A stretch of DNA of 64,000 nucleotides. Origin: Phenylobacterium zucineum HLK1. Lineage in GTDB: Bacteria; Pseudomonadota; Alphaproteobacteria; Caulobacterales; Caulobacteraceae. Below the pieces are notes generated by a model, which did no database searches, was not told the origin of the DNA, and saw only the letters and a program-made list of their open reading frames with translations. Location of the stretch: contig NC_011144.1 of the NCBI RefSeq assembly GCF_000017265.1, positions 1,466,001-1,530,000 of the forward strand, in the 5' to 3' direction. A program made the translations under genes and the position numbers. Shown in pieces: positions 54,079 to 63,274 of the stretch (position 1 is the stretch's first letter; every line of letters begins with the position of its first letter).

Positions 54079-54645
54079 ATGGCCGACTTCGCCGCCGCCC
54101 GCCTGAACATGGTGGAGAGCCAGGTGCGCACCCAGGACGTGACGGACGTGCGCCTGCACGACGCCATGCGCGACCTGCCGCGCGAGCGCTTCGCGCCCGA
54201 GGGCAAGGCCTATCTGGCCTACGCCGACGTCGAGGTGGAGTACGCGCCCGGCCGCTGGCTGCTGAAGCCCCGCGACGTCGCCAAGCTGCTGCAGGAAGTT
54301 CGCCCGATGCCCGGCGAGCGCGCCCTCGCCATCGCCGCCCCCTACGCCGCGGCCGTGCTGGAGGCGCTGGACCTGCAGGTCACGCGGCTGGACGAGGACC
54401 TCCGGCAGGTCCCGGCCGGCGAGTTCGACGTCATCATCTGCGAGGGCGCCGTCGCCCGCGCCCCCGAGGCCTGGGTGAAGGCCCTGGCCATGGATGGCCG
54501 CCTGGCGGTCATCGAGCGGGACGGGCCGGTCGGCCAGGCCTGCCTCTACCTGCGGGCCGAGGACGGAGTCGGCCGCCGTGTCCTGTTCGACGCCACGCCC
54601 CCGGTGCTCGCGGGCTTCGAGGCCCGTCACGGTTTCGCCTTCTGA
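54079..54645 (+). CDS. Degenerate protein-L-isoaspartate O-methyltransferase homolog
   Basis: A 188-residue protein with the alphaproteobacterial PIMT start NMVESQVRTQDVTDVRLHDAM and LPRERFAPEGKAYLAYAD, and the end FDATPPVLAGFEARHGFAF (given in part). The SAM-binding glycine motif of PIMT (usually DIGxGTGY) is replaced by ALAIAAPYAAAVLEAL and the following part is about 20-30 residues shorter than usual. FDVIICEG remains. It is therefore unlikely to bind SAM and may have a structural or regulatory role. It precedes the TolC-type gene; GAGGGG lies before its ATG. Confidence 0.85.
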   Translation: MADFAAARLNMVESQVRTQDVTDVRLHDAMRDLPRERFAPEGKAYLAYADVEVEYAPGRWLLKPRDVAKLLQEVRPMPGERALAIAAPYAAAVLEALDLQVTRLDEDLRQVPAGEFDVIICEGAVARAPEAWVKALAMDGRLAVIERDGPVGQACLYLRAEDGVGRRVLFDATPPVLAGFEARHGFAF

Positions 54646-54702
54646 CGATGCTCAGAAACACGCCCGAAACCGGGCCGTGAAAAAAGCTTAAGGTGACGCC
54701 GC

Positions 54703-54732
54703 TTGGTCCTGCGGGCACAGGACGCATATAGA
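54703..54732 (+). promoter_or_regulatory. Candidate sigma-70 promoter of the TolC-type gene
   Basis: TTGGTC (54703-54708) and TATAGA (54727-54732) are separated by 18 bp and lie about 35 bp before the ATG at 54766. Confidence 0.5.
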
Positions 54733-54765
54733 ACACGACGTCTCTCGCACGATCGGGGATTACGA

Positions 54766-56304
54766 ATGTCGAAGAGTCCGCGCGGCCGCCTCCTGGCCGC
54801 GGTCTTCAGCGTGGGGCTCGCCGCCGCCTTCGCGGGCCCGGCCGCCGCCGAGACCCTGGCCGACGCCATCGCGCTGGCCTACGAGACCAACCCCACGCTG
54901 CAGGCCCAGAGGGCGACCCAGCGGGCGCTCGACGAGAGCTTCGTCCAGGCCCGCACCGGCTGGCGCCCGACGCTGAACCTCAACGGCTCGGTCCGATACC
55001 TCGAGGACCGCTCGCCGCGGGCCATCATCAACCCGGCCCAGCGCACCACCATCGAAGAGGGCAACAGCGCCAGCGTCGGCCTGACCTTCAACCAACCCCT
55101 GTGGACCGGCGGCCGGGTCGCCGCGGCCGTGTCCGCGGCCCAGGCCGAGGTGCTGGCCGGCCGCGAGAACCTGCGGCGCATCGAGGCCCAGATCCTGGCC
55201 ACCGTCATCCAGGCCTACGCCGACGTCCGGCGGGACCAGGAGGCACTGCGCATCCGCCAGGAGAACGTCCGCGTCCTGACCCGCCAGCTGGAGGAGTCCC
55301 AGGCCCGCTTCGACGTGGGCGAGGTGACCCGCACCGACGTCGCCCAGTCGGAAGCCCGCCTGGCCCAGGCGCAGGCCCTGTTCAGCGAGTCCGAGGCCCA
55401 GCTGGCCATCAGCCGCGCCAACTACGCCCAGGTGGTCGGCCAGAATCCCGGCGAGCTCGCGCCCGAGCCGTCGCTGGCGCACATGCTGCCGACCGATCCC
55501 GATCAGGCCTACACGGTGGCCGAGGAGAACAACCCGCAGCTCCGCGCCCAGCAGTTCGCCGAGCAGGCCAGCCGCGCGCGCATCGCCGGCGCCCGCGCCG
55601 AGCGGATGCCGAACGTCAGCGCCCAGGCGACCATGGCCTTTGGCGGCCCGGCGCGGCCCCAGCCGCCGAACGATCCGTTCGAGCGCGGCCTCTTCAACCG
55701 CGAGAGCACGGCGACGGTGAACGTGACCGTGCCGCTGTTCTCGGGCGGCCTCGTCTCCTCGCGCGTGCGCCAGGCCGTCGAGCGCAACAACTCCGACCGG
55801 CTGACCACCGAGGCCGTGCGCCGCAGCGTGCTCCAGAACATCACCTCGTTCTGGAGCCAGCTGATCGCCGCCCGGGCCAACATCGCTTCCAGCGAGCAGC
55901 AGGTCCGCGCCGCCACCATCGCCGCCGAAGGCACCCGCCAGGAGCAGCAGGTGGGCCTTCGCACCACCATCGATGTGCTGAACGCCGAGCAGGAGCTGCG
56001 CCAGGCGCAGCTGAACCAGGTCTTCGCGCGCCGCGACGAATACGTCTCGGCCGCCGGCGTGCTCTCGACCATGGGCCGGCTCGAGGCCCGCAACCTCGTT
56101 CCGACGGCGCCGCAGTACGATCCGGCCAAGAACTTCCGGAAGCTGCGCGTCACCTGGGGCTGGGTGCCGTGGGAGGAGCCGATCGGCATCGTCGACCGCG
56201 TCCTGACGCCCTGGCCGGCGCCGACGCCCGACCCGAAGCCGGTCGAGGCGGCGATTCCCCCCGGGCTGACCCCGCCGCCGGCGAACGCGGCGGCGCCCCG
56301 CTGA
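54766..56304 (+). CDS. TolC family outer-membrane channel (RsaF-type)
   Basis: A 512-residue outer-membrane efflux/secretion channel. A signal peptide ends near AAAETLADA (residue 28). Two repeats of the TolC fold follow, each with a long coiled region (AQAEVLAGRENLRRIEAQIL near 125; LIAARANIASSEQQVRAAT near 365), a beta hairpin, and the conserved RFDVGEVTRTDVAQSEARLAQA (in parts) near residue 185. A Pro-rich C-terminal tail ends the protein. In Caulobacter the orthologs RsaFa/b serve type I export of the RsaA S-layer protein. It could export the RTX glycanases at 2039-6823, though ABC and MFP partners are not in this window. Confidence 0.93.
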   Translation: MSKSPRGRLLAAVFSVGLAAAFAGPAAAETLADAIALAYETNPTLQAQRATQRALDESFVQARTGWRPTLNLNGSVRYLEDRSPRAIINPAQRTTIEEGNSASVGLTFNQPLWTGGRVAAAVSAAQAEVLAGRENLRRIEAQILATVIQAYADVRRDQEALRIRQENVRVLTRQLEESQARFDVGEVTRTDVAQSEARLAQAQALFSESEAQLAISRANYAQVVGQNPGELAPEPSLAHMLPTDPDQAYTVAEENNPQLRAQQFAEQASRARIAGARAERMPNVSAQATMAFGGPARPQPPNDPFERGLFNRESTATVNVTVPLFSGGLVSSRVRQAVERNNSDRLTTEAVRRSVLQNITSFWSQLIAARANIASSEQQVRAATIAAEGTRQEQQVGLRTTIDVLNAEQELRQAQLNQVFARRDEYVSAAGVLSTMGRLEARNLVPTAPQYDPAKNFRKLRVTWGWVPWEEPIGIVDRVLTPWPAPTPDPKPVEAAIPPGLTPPPANAAAPR

Positions 56305-56430
56305 CTCTCCGCTGACCCTCCGGTGGTTCCCCCTGGAGGGGAACGGAGGGCGGCTGTGCGTGCGGAAATTGCAGGAACGTCGCCGCGCGCTTAGGCTCGG
56401 GCGATAGATTCCCTTTGCGGCGGCAGGAAC

Positions 56431-57012
56431 ATGTCCGAACAGACGTCCCAGGAACCGACGATGGAGGAGATCCTCGCCTCCATCCGCCGCATCATCTCCG
56501 AGGACGAGGCGCCCGCCGAGGCCAAGCCGGCCGAGCCGGAGGCGGCGGCCGAGGCCGCCCCCGAACCTGCGCCGGAGCCCGAGCCGCCCGCCGCCGAGGC
56601 GGCCCCGCCGCCGACCCCCGAGCCGGAACCGGTGCAGGCCGCCGCGCCCGAGCCCGCGGGCCTGGCCGACGACGAGGACGACGAACTGGAGCTGACCCAG
56701 AAGGTCGAGACGCTGGGCGACCTCGACGTCCTCGCGCCCGCCGAGAGCGAGCCCGCCGCCGTCCCGCCGCCTCCCGCGCCGACCCCGGCCTCGGCGCTCG
56801 TCAGCGAACGCGCCGCCACCGCCGCGGCCTCGGCTTTCGGCCAGCTCTCGGCCGCCATCGCCATGCCGCGCGAAGGCCGCACGCTGGAGGACGTGGTGCG
56901 CGAGCTGCTCACCCCGCTGCTGCAGCAGTGGCTGGACGACAACCTGCCGCGCATCGTCCAGGAGGCGGTCGAGGCCGAGGTCGCGCGCATCGCCCGCGGC
57001 CGAGTAGGCTGA
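56431..57012 (+). CDS. popZ: PopZ, polar organizing protein
   Basis: A 193-residue scaffold that assembles at cell poles and anchors ParB-parS. The diagnostic N-terminal helix EPTMEEILASIRRIISED is at residues 8-25. A Pro/Glu/Ala-rich, highly acidic disordered linker (26-125) follows, and the C-terminal oligomerisation helices contain GRTLEDVVRELLTPLL and WLDDNLPRIVQEAVE (about 148-185). The linker is longer than in C. crescentus. Together with mipZ in this window it covers both ends of origin anchoring and division-site placement. Confidence 0.95.
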   Translation: MSEQTSQEPTMEEILASIRRIISEDEAPAEAKPAEPEAAAEAAPEPAPEPEPPAAEAAPPPTPEPEPVQAAAPEPAGLADDEDDELELTQKVETLGDLDVLAPAESEPAAVPPPPAPTPASALVSERAATAAASAFGQLSAAIAMPREGRTLEDVVRELLTPLLQQWLDDNLPRIVQEAVEAEVARIARGRVG

Positions 57013-57027
57013 CGCCCCATCCGTCAC

Positions 57028-57145
57028 CGCTCATCCCCGCGTAGGCGGGGACCCCCTGGGCCTCCCACGCGGCGTTAGCGGACGCCCGGGCCGGCCGGGC
57101 CTTCCTGAAGCTGGGCGTGGATCCCCGCTTTCGCGGGGGTGAGCG
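57028..57145. repeat. Intergenic palindromic repeat element
   Basis: CGCTCATCCCCGCG ... at the left and ATCCCCGC-TTT-CGCGGGG-GTGAGCG at the right give an imperfect 118-bp inverted repeat with internal hairpins (CCCCGCG-TAG-GCGGGG). It is unlike the element at 37687. From memory, CCCCGC-rich elements with TCATCCCCGC ends are dispersed in many Caulobacterales genomes. It lies between popZ and valS. Confidence 0.65.
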
Positions 57146-57174
57146 GGTGTGTAAGGACCGCTCCGGACATCGCC

Positions 57175-59856
57175 ATGCTTGAAAAGACCTTCGACCCCAA
57201 GACCGCCGAACCGCGCCTCTACGCCGCCTGGGAGGCCTCGGGCGGCTTCGCGCCGACCGACGATCCGGCCGCCGAGCCGTTCAGCATCGTCATCCCGCCG
57301 CCGAACGTGACGGGCTCGCTGCACATCGGCCACGCGCTGAACAACACCCTGCAGGACGTGCTGATCCGCTTCGAGCGGATGCGCGGCAAGGCGGCCCTGT
57401 GGCTGCCCGGCACCGACCACGCCGGCATCGCCACCCAGATGGTCGTCGAGCGCCAGCTCGCCCAGGAGGGCAACCAGAGCCGGCGCGACATGGGTCGCGA
57501 GGCCTTCGTCGAGAAGGTCTGGGAGTGGAAGGCCAAGTCGGGTGGGACCATCGTCAACCAGCTGCGCCGGCTGGGCGCCTCCTGCGACTGGAGCCGCGAG
57601 CGCTTCACCCTGGACGAGGGCCTCTCGGCCGCCGTCCGCAAGGTGTTCGTCCAGCTCTACCGGGAGAAGCTCATCTACCGCGACAAGCGGCTGGTGAACT
57701 GGGACCCGCACTTCCAGACCGCGATCTCCGACCTGGAGGTCGAGCCGCGCGAGGTTGACGGCCACTACTGGCACTTCGCCTATCCGCTGGAGGAAGGCTC
57801 GGGCGAGATCGTCGTCGCCACCACGCGCCCGGAGACCATGCTGGGCGACACCGCCGTGGCGGTGCATCCGAGCGACGAGCGCTACACGCACCTGGTCGGC
57901 AAGGCCGTGCGCCTGCCGATCGTGAACCGGCCGATCCCGATCATCGCCGACGAGTACCCGGACCCCGAGAAGGGCTCGGGCGCGGTGAAGATCACGCCTG
58001 CGCACGACTTCAACGACTTCGCCGTCGGCAAGCGCCACAACCTGCCGATGATCAACGTCTTCGACGACTTCGCGCGGCTGAACGACAACGTCCCGCCCGA
58101 GTACCGGGGCCTGGACCGCTTCGCCGCCCGCAAGAAGGTGGTCGAGGAGTTCGAAGCGCTGGGCCTGCTGCGCGGGATCGAGAAGACCCGCCACGTCGTC
58201 CCGCACGGCGACCGCTCGGGCGTCGTGGTCGAGCCCTATCTGACCGACCAGTGGTACGTGAACGCCGAGGTCCTGGCCAAGCCCGCGATCAAGGCCGTGG
58301 AGCAGGGCGACACGGTCTTCGTGCCCAAGGCCTGGGAGAAGACCTACTTCGAGTGGATGCGGAACATCCAGCCGTGGTGCATCTCGCGCCAGCTGTGGTG
58401 GGGCCACCGTATCCCGGCCTGGTACGGGCCGGACGGCAAGGTGTTCGTCGCCGAGAGCGAGGCCGAGGCCCGCCGCCAGGCCGCCGAGCTCTACGGCCGC
58501 GACGTGGACCTGCGCCAGGACGAGGACGTCCTCGACACCTGGTTCTCGTCGGGGCTGTGGCCGTTCTCGACCATGGGCTGGCCCGAGCAGACCGAGGACC
58601 TCGCCCGCTTCTATCCGACCCACACCCTGGTGACCGGGTTCGACATCATCTTCTTCTGGGTCGCCCGGATGATGATGCAGGGCCTGCACTTCACGGGGCA
58701 GGTCCCGTTCCAGCGGGTGTTCATCAACGCCCTGGTGCGCGACGCGACCGGGGCCAAGATGTCCAAGTCCAAGGGCAACGTCATGGACCCCCTGGAGCTG
58801 GTGGACGAGTTCGGGGCCGACGCCCTGCGCTTCACGCTCACCGCCATGTCGGGCCAGGCGCGGGACATCAAGCTCTCGAAGCAGCGCATTGAAGGGTATA
58901 GGAATTTCGGTACGAAGCTGTGGAACGCCACGCGCTTCTGCCAGATGAACGGCTGCGCCCGGGCCGAGGGCTTCGACCCGGCGGCCGTGCAGGCGCCGCT
59001 GAACCGCTGGATCGTCGGCGAGACGGCCCGGACCGCGCGTGCGGTGACCGACGCCCTGGCCGATTGCGGGTTCGACGAGGCCGCGACGCAGCTCTACCGC
59101 TTCATCTGGAACCGGTTCTGCGACTGGTACGTCGAGCTCGCCAAGCCGCTGCTGAACGGCGAGGACGCCGCGGCCAAGGCCGAGACCCAGGCGACCGCCG
59201 CCTGGGTGCTGGACGTGATCCTGAAGCTGCTGCACCCGGTCATGCCGTTCATCACCGAGGAGCTGTGGGGCCAGACCGCCGACCTTGGAGCGTCGCGGGA
59301 AGATGCCCCGGGCGGGCAGGACGGCTTCCTGATGACCGCCCGCTGGCCCGAACTTTCCGACAGCCTGATCGACCCGGCCGCCGACGCCGAGATCGGCCTG
59401 ATCATCGAGGCCATCTCCGAGGGCCGCTCGGTCCGCGCCGAGCTGAATGTCCCGCCGTCGGCCCGGCCGCCGCTGCTGGTCGTTGAGACCTCCGCCGAGC
59501 AGCGCCGGGTGCTCGAGGCCAGCACGCCGCTGATCGCCCAGCTGCTGCGGGTGGCCGAGGTTCGCTTCGTGGACGCCGCGCCCGAGGGCGCGATCCCCTA
59601 CGTGGTGGACGGGGCGACGCTGGCCCTGCCGGTGGCCGAGTTCATTGATCTGGCGGCCGAGCGCGCGCGCCTGGCCAAGGAGGTCGCGAGCCTGACGGGG
59701 GACATCGAGAAGACCTCGAAGAAGCTCGCCAACCCTGACTTCGTGGCCCGCGCCCCCGAGGAGGTGGTCGAGGAGAACCGCGAGCGGCTCGCCGAGGCCG
59801 AGGCGGCCAAGGCCAAGCTCGAGGGCGCGCTCGCCAGGCTGACCGCCGCCGGCTGA
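57175..59856 (+). CDS. valS: Valyl-tRNA synthetase
   Basis: An 893-residue class Ia aminoacyl-tRNA synthetase. The HIGH motif is in [15 protein letters not shown] (near residue 45), the KMSKS motif in [13 protein letters not shown] (near residue 527), the editing domain has [17 protein letters not shown] (near residue 218), and the C-terminus is a coiled coil (about 825-893, [21 protein letters not shown]). I chose the ATG at 57175 (MLEKTFDPK) as the family start; no strong Shine-Dalgarno is seen, but one AAGGA lies about 20 bp upstream. Confidence 0.97.
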   Translation: MLEKTFDPKTAEPRLYAAWEASGGFAPTDDPAAEPFSIVIPPPNVTGSLHIGHALNNTLQDVLIRFERMRGKAALWLPGTDHAGIATQMVVERQLAQEGNQSRRDMGREAFVEKVWEWKAKSGGTIVNQLRRLGASCDWSRERFTLDEGLSAAVRKVFVQLYREKLIYRDKRLVNWDPHFQTAISDLEVEPREVDGHYWHFAYPLEEGSGEIVVATTRPETMLGDTAVAVHPSDERYTHLVGKAVRLPIVNRPIPIIADEYPDPEKGSGAVKITPAHDFNDFAVGKRHNLPMINVFDDFARLNDNVPPEYRGLDRFAARKKVVEEFEALGLLRGIEKTRHVVPHGDRSGVVVEPYLTDQWYVNAEVLAKPAIKAVEQGDTVFVPKAWEKTYFEWMRNIQPWCISRQLWWGHRIPAWYGPDGKVFVAESEAEARRQAAELYGRDVDLRQDEDVLDTWFSSGLWPFSTMGWPEQTEDLARFYPTHTLVTGFDIIFFWVARMMMQGLHFTGQVPFQRVFINALVRDATGAKMSKSKGNVMDPLELVDEFGADALRFTLTAMSGQARDIKLSKQRIEGYRNFGTKLWNATRFCQMNGCARAEGFDPAAVQAPLNRWIVGETARTARAVTDALADCGFDEAATQLYRFIWNRFCDWYVELAKPLLNGEDAAAKAETQATAAWVLDVILKLLHPVMPFITEELWGQTADLGASREDAPGGQDGFLMTARWPELSDSLIDPAADAEIGLIIEAISEGRSVRAELNVPPSARPPLLVVETSAEQRRVLEASTPLIAQLLRVAEVRFVDAAPEGAIPYVVDGATLALPVAEFIDLAAERARLAKEVASLTGDIEKTSKKLANPDFVARAPEEVVEENRERLAEAEAAKAKLEGALARLTAAG

Positions 59857-59915
59857 AAAAACCAGCGTCGTCGGTTTGCCTCCGGCGCTGGGTTATGGTT
59901 GTTCACTTGAGACGA

Positions 59916-59977
59916 CGCGCAGGCGATGACACCTGCGCGCGACCCTTCCGGTTCGGCATGCCCCATGCCGACCGGGA
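59916..59977 (+). other. Two strong hairpins in the leader of the acyl-CoA ligase gene
   Basis: CGCGCAGG (59916-59923) pairs with CCTGCGCG (59932-59939). Next, CCGG-T-TCGGCATG pairs with CATGCCGA-CCGG (59948-59975) with one bulged T and a CCC loop. The second hairpin ends about 10 bp before the AGGAG of the next gene. It may be an RNA control element or a terminator plus operator. Confidence 0.45.
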
Positions 59978-59999
59978 CAGGCTCTAGGAGAAACGCCGA

Positions 60000-61754
60000 A
60001 TGTCCGAGCCCGCGCTGCCGCCCGGCTGGCCCGCCATGTCCATCGCCCAGGCCCACGCCCTGATGACCCAGCCGGGGACCCCGCTGGAGGTCGAGGAGAT
60101 CGACATCCGGGGCGTCAAGACCAAGGTCTGGAAGCACCTGCCGCCGTCGCTGCGGGCGGTCGTGGAGGCCTCCCGGGCCCACGGCGAGAAGATCTTCCTG
60201 GTCTACGAGGACGAGCGGGTCAGCTTCGAGGCGTTCTACCGGGCGGTCTCGGCCTTCGCGCGCGAACTGCAGGCGCAGGGCGTCGGCAAGGGCGACCGGG
60301 TCGCCGTGATCATGCGCAACCTGCCCGAATGGGTGATGGCGTTCTACGCCGCCGCCTCGGTGGGGGCGGTCGTGACGCCGCTGAACGCCTGGTGGACCGG
60401 CCCCGAGCTGGAGTACGGCCTGACCGATTCCGGCGCCAAGGTCGCGGTGATGGACGCCGAGCGCTACGAGCGCATGACCGAGCACCTGCACAACTGCCCC
60501 GAGCTGAAGCGCGTCTACGTCAGCCGCGAGGTGGACGAGATCGCCCATCCGCACGTGGCCAAGCTGTTCGAGGTCCTGGGCGAGCCGAACGATTGGGCGA
60601 AGCTGCCCGACCAGCCGCTGCCGGCCGTCGAGATCGGACCCGAGGACGACGCCACGATCTTCTACACCTCCGGCACCACGGGTAAGCCGAAGGGCGCGCT
60701 CGCGACCCAGCGGGCGGTGAACTCCAACATCCTGACCGCGGCGGCCGCCGGCGCGCGCAGCTTCCTGCGGCGGGGCGAGATGCCGCCGGCGCCCGATCCG
60801 GAGGCGCCGCAGCGCTCGGCCCTGATCTCGGTGCCGTTCTTCCACGTCACCGGCTGCTTCGCCGTGCTGAACCCCACGCTCTTCTCCGGCGGCAAGCTGG
60901 TGATGATGTACAAGTGGGACGTGATCCGCGCCTTCGAGCTGATCGAGCGCGAGAAGATCATGCTGGCCGGGGGCGTGCCGACCATCGCCTGGCAGCTCAT
61001 CGAGCACCCGGCCCGCGCCAACTACGACCTGTCGTCGCTGGAGAGCGTCTCGTACGGCGGCGCGCCGTCGGCGCCCGAGCTGGTGCGTCGCCTGCGCGAG
61101 GCCTTCCCGAAGTCGCAGCCCGGCCAGGGCTGGGGCATGACCGAGACCTGCGCCACCGTCACCTCGAACGGGGCCGAGGACTACGTGAACCGTCCCGACA
61201 GCTGCGGCGTCGCCGCCGCCGTCGCCGAGATCCAGATCCGCGACCCGAACGACGGCAAGACCGTGCTGCCGCCGGGCGAGGTTGGCGAGCTGTGGTCGTT
61301 CGGGCCGATGAACTGCAAGGGCTACTGGAACAAGCCCGAGGCAACCGCCCAGACCTTCGTCGACGGCTGGGTCCGCACCGGCGACCTCGCCCGCATGGAC
61401 GAGGAGGGCTTCTGCTTCATCATCGACCGCGCCAAGGACATGCTGATCCGGGGCGGCGAGAACATCTACTGCGTGGAGGTGGAGAACGTCCTCTACGACC
61501 ATCCGGCGGTGATGGACGCGGCCGTCGTCGGCGTGCCGCACCGGACGCTGGGCGAGGAGCCCGCCGCGGTGGTCACCCTGAAGCCGGGCGCCGAGGCGAG
61601 CGAGGACGAGCTCCGGGCCCACGTCGCCGAGCGGCTGGCCGCCTTCAAGGTGCCGGTGGCGGTGAAGTTCTGGCGTGAGACCCTGCCGCGCAACCCGAAC
61701 GGCAAGATCCTGAAGAACGAGCTGAAGAAGCTCTTCGTGGAAGAGCCCGCCTGA
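60000..61754 (+). CDS. Fatty-acyl/aryl-CoA ligase (ANL superfamily)
   Basis: A 584-residue adenylate-forming enzyme. Motifs A3 YTSGTTGKPKGA (near residue 223), A5 GWGMTETCA (near residue 378), A7 RTGDLARMDEEGF, A8 RAKDMLIRGGENIYCVEVE (near residue 483) and A10 PRNPNGKILK near the end are complete. The catalytic C-terminal Lys is in NGKILK. The substrate is likely a medium- or long-chain fatty acid or aromatic acid. The start at 60000 is preceded by AGGAG. Its stop overlaps the tlyA start as CTGA. Confidence 0.93.
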   Translation: MSEPALPPGWPAMSIAQAHALMTQPGTPLEVEEIDIRGVKTKVWKHLPPSLRAVVEASRAHGEKIFLVYEDERVSFEAFYRAVSAFARELQAQGVGKGDRVAVIMRNLPEWVMAFYAAASVGAVVTPLNAWWTGPELEYGLTDSGAKVAVMDAERYERMTEHLHNCPELKRVYVSREVDEIAHPHVAKLFEVLGEPNDWAKLPDQPLPAVEIGPEDDATIFYTSGTTGKPKGALATQRAVNSNILTAAAAGARSFLRRGEMPPAPDPEAPQRSALISVPFFHVTGCFAVLNPTLFSGGKLVMMYKWDVIRAFELIEREKIMLAGGVPTIAWQLIEHPARANYDLSSLESVSYGGAPSAPELVRRLREAFPKSQPGQGWGMTETCATVTSNGAEDYVNRPDSCGVAAAVAEIQIRDPNDGKTVLPPGEVGELWSFGPMNCKGYWNKPEATAQTFVDGWVRTGDLARMDEEGFCFIIDRAKDMLIRGGENIYCVEVENVLYDHPAVMDAAVVGVPHRTLGEEPAAVVTLKPGAEASEDELRAHVAERLAAFKVPVAVKFWRETLPRNPNGKILKNELKKLFVEEPA

Positions 61755-62476
61755 GGAAGCGGGCCGACGTCCTGCTGGTCGAGCGCGGTCTCTTCGAGAG
61801 CCGCGCCAAGGCCCGCGCCGCCATCGAGGCGGGCGGGGTGACGGCGGACGGACGCACGGTCGGCAAAGCCTCGGAGATGCTGGACGAGACGGCGGCCATT
61901 GCCGCCGCGCCGGCGCATCCCTGGGTGGGCCGCGGCGCGCTCAAGCTGGTCCACGCCCTGGACCTCTGGCCGGTGGCGGTGGCTGGCCGCGTCGTCCTGG
62001 ATGTGGGCGCCTCCACCGGCGGCTTCACCGAGGTGGCGCTCAGCCGGGGCGCGGCGCGGGTCTATGCGGTGGACGTCGGCCGCGGCCAGCTCCACCCGAG
62101 GCTCGCCGCCGATCCCCGGGTGACGAGCCTCGAGGCCACCGACGCCCGCGACCTCACCGCCGCCCTGATCCCGCAGCCGCCGGGCCTGATCGTCACCGAC
62201 GTCAGCTTCATCGGCCTGGCCAAGGCCCTGCCGGCGGCGCTCGCTCTGGCAGGCGAGGGGGCCGACCTCATCGCCCTGGTGAAGCCGCAGTTCGAGGTCG
62301 GCCGCGAGCACGTCGGCAAGGGCGGCATCGTCTCCGACCCCGACGCCCGCGCCCGCGCCCTGGAGGATGTGAAGGGCTTCCTCGCCGGGGCCGGCTGGAC
62401 GGTGCGCGATGCGGCCGAGAGCCCCATCGCCGGCGGCGACGGCAACCGCGAATTCCTCATCTGGGCGAAGAGATAG
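61751..62476 (+). CDS. tlyA: TlyA-type rRNA 2'-O-methyltransferase / hemolysin A
   Basis: A 241-residue protein with an N-terminal S4 RNA-binding domain (about 1-60, LRKRADVLLVERGLFESRAK quoted as found) and a FtsJ-like methyltransferase domain with GASTGGFTEVAL (near residue 83) and VTDVSFIGL (near residue 148). TlyA methylates 16S/23S rRNA in mycobacteria. The S4 domain is complete only if translation starts at CTG 61751, which overlaps the ligase stop as CTGA; no ATG, GTG or TTG is in frame near there, and the next GTG (61838) would cut the domain. The CTG start is inferred. Confidence 0.88.
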   Translation: MRKRADVLLVERGLFESRAKARAAIEAGGVTADGRTVGKASEMLDETAAIAAAPAHPWVGRGALKLVHALDLWPVAVAGRVVLDVGASTGGFTEVALSRGAARVYAVDVGRGQLHPRLAADPRVTSLEATDARDLTAALIPQPPGLIVTDVSFIGLAKALPAALALAGEGADLIALVKPQFEVGREHVGKGGIVSDPDARARALEDVKGFLAGAGWTVRDAAESPIAGGDGNREFLIWAKR

Positions 62477-62490
62477 GCCGCCAAAAGAAA

Positions 62491-62516
62491 GGCCGCCTGC
62501 CGGGGAGCAGGCGGCC
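62491..62516. terminator. Bidirectional intrinsic terminator between tlyA and the glycine-zipper gene
   Basis: GGCCGCCTGC and GCAGGCGGCC form a perfect 10-bp stem with a 6-base loop. On the minus strand it is followed by TTTCTTTT, ending the gene at 62542; it also lies 15 bp after the tlyA stop. Confidence 0.8.
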
Positions 62517-62541
62517 CACGGGTACGCTTGGGGTTACTGAA

Positions 62542-63117
62542 CTAGTCGACGACGGCGTAGCGGCCGGAGGCGTCGCGGCAGACGCGCACGAAGCGGGTCT
62601 GGGTGCGGCCGTCGGGCATGTAGATCGGGCTCTCGGCCAGGGTGCAGCCGTCGGCGTCGGCGCCGCGGTCGGCCAGGCGGTAGCGGTCGCCCCGCCGGTC
62701 GTAGGCGTAGTCGTCGCGGTCGGCGTAGTCGTCCCGGCTGTAGTAGCGCTCGTCGCTCGGCGGATAGTAGGCCGCGCCGGACGACGGGGGAGGCGGCGGC
62801 GGGGGCGGCGGCAGCGAGGTGCAGGCCGCGCTCGAATTGCCGACCCCGGCGCCGATGGCGGCCCCGGCCAGGCCGCCCAGCAGCGAGCCCTCGGTGCGGG
62901 CGTTGCGGGCGGCGGCGTTAGAACCGATCACCGCGCCGATGGTCCCGCCCAGCAGGGCGCCCACGGTGCCGCGGTTGGTCTTCTCTCGCTTGCAGGCGTC
63001 GTACTGATAGCCGCCGCTGCCCATGCCGTAGTAGCCGTAGGGCTGGGCCTGGGCGGCCGCGCCGGCGCCCAGCGCCACGAGCCCGGCCAGCGCGGCGATG
63101 GTGACACGCTTGGACAT
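62542..63117 (-). CDS. Exported glycine-zipper protein of unknown function
   Basis: A 191-residue protein with a signal peptide (residues 1-24, AALAGLVALGAGAAAQAQ). A glycine-zipper 2TM segment (about 48-95: GALLGGTIGAVIGSN ... GGLAGAAIGAGVGN) can insert in membranes. A poly-Pro stretch of nine residues, a Tyr/Asp/Arg-rich disordered part (about 115-150) and a C-terminal SPIYMPDGRTQTRFVRVC segment follow. Cys 42 and others could form disulfides. No specific role is known; related proteins are envelope-stress or surface antigens. The ATG at 63117 is chosen for the signal peptide. Confidence 0.8.
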   Translation of the reverse strand: MSKRVTIAALAGLVALGAGAAAQAQPYGYYGMGSGGYQYDACKREKTNRGTVGALLGGTIGAVIGSNAAARNARTEGSLLGGLAGAAIGAGVGNSSAACTSLPPPPPPPPPSSGAAYYPPSDERYYSRDDYADRDDYAYDRRGDRYRLADRGADADGCTLAESPIYMPDGRTQTRFVRVCRDASGRYAVVD

Positions 63118-63274
63118 TGTGATCCCCTCTCTCGAATCTCGCGCGAAGGGCCTCTGGCCCCCGTCACGCCGCAAGCTGCGCTGCGCAAGCTGAACGGATG
63201 TTGAGAAACTCGTTCATCTTCGTTCATCTGGGCTTAAGTGCGGCGCCCGTCCAAGGAGCCCCCAAGGGAGACTC

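Noticed and set aside
54079..54645. PIMT-like gene as a pseudogene
   Set aside because: The frame is intact, with a good ribosome site and conserved ends. A functional but non-catalytic product is more likely.
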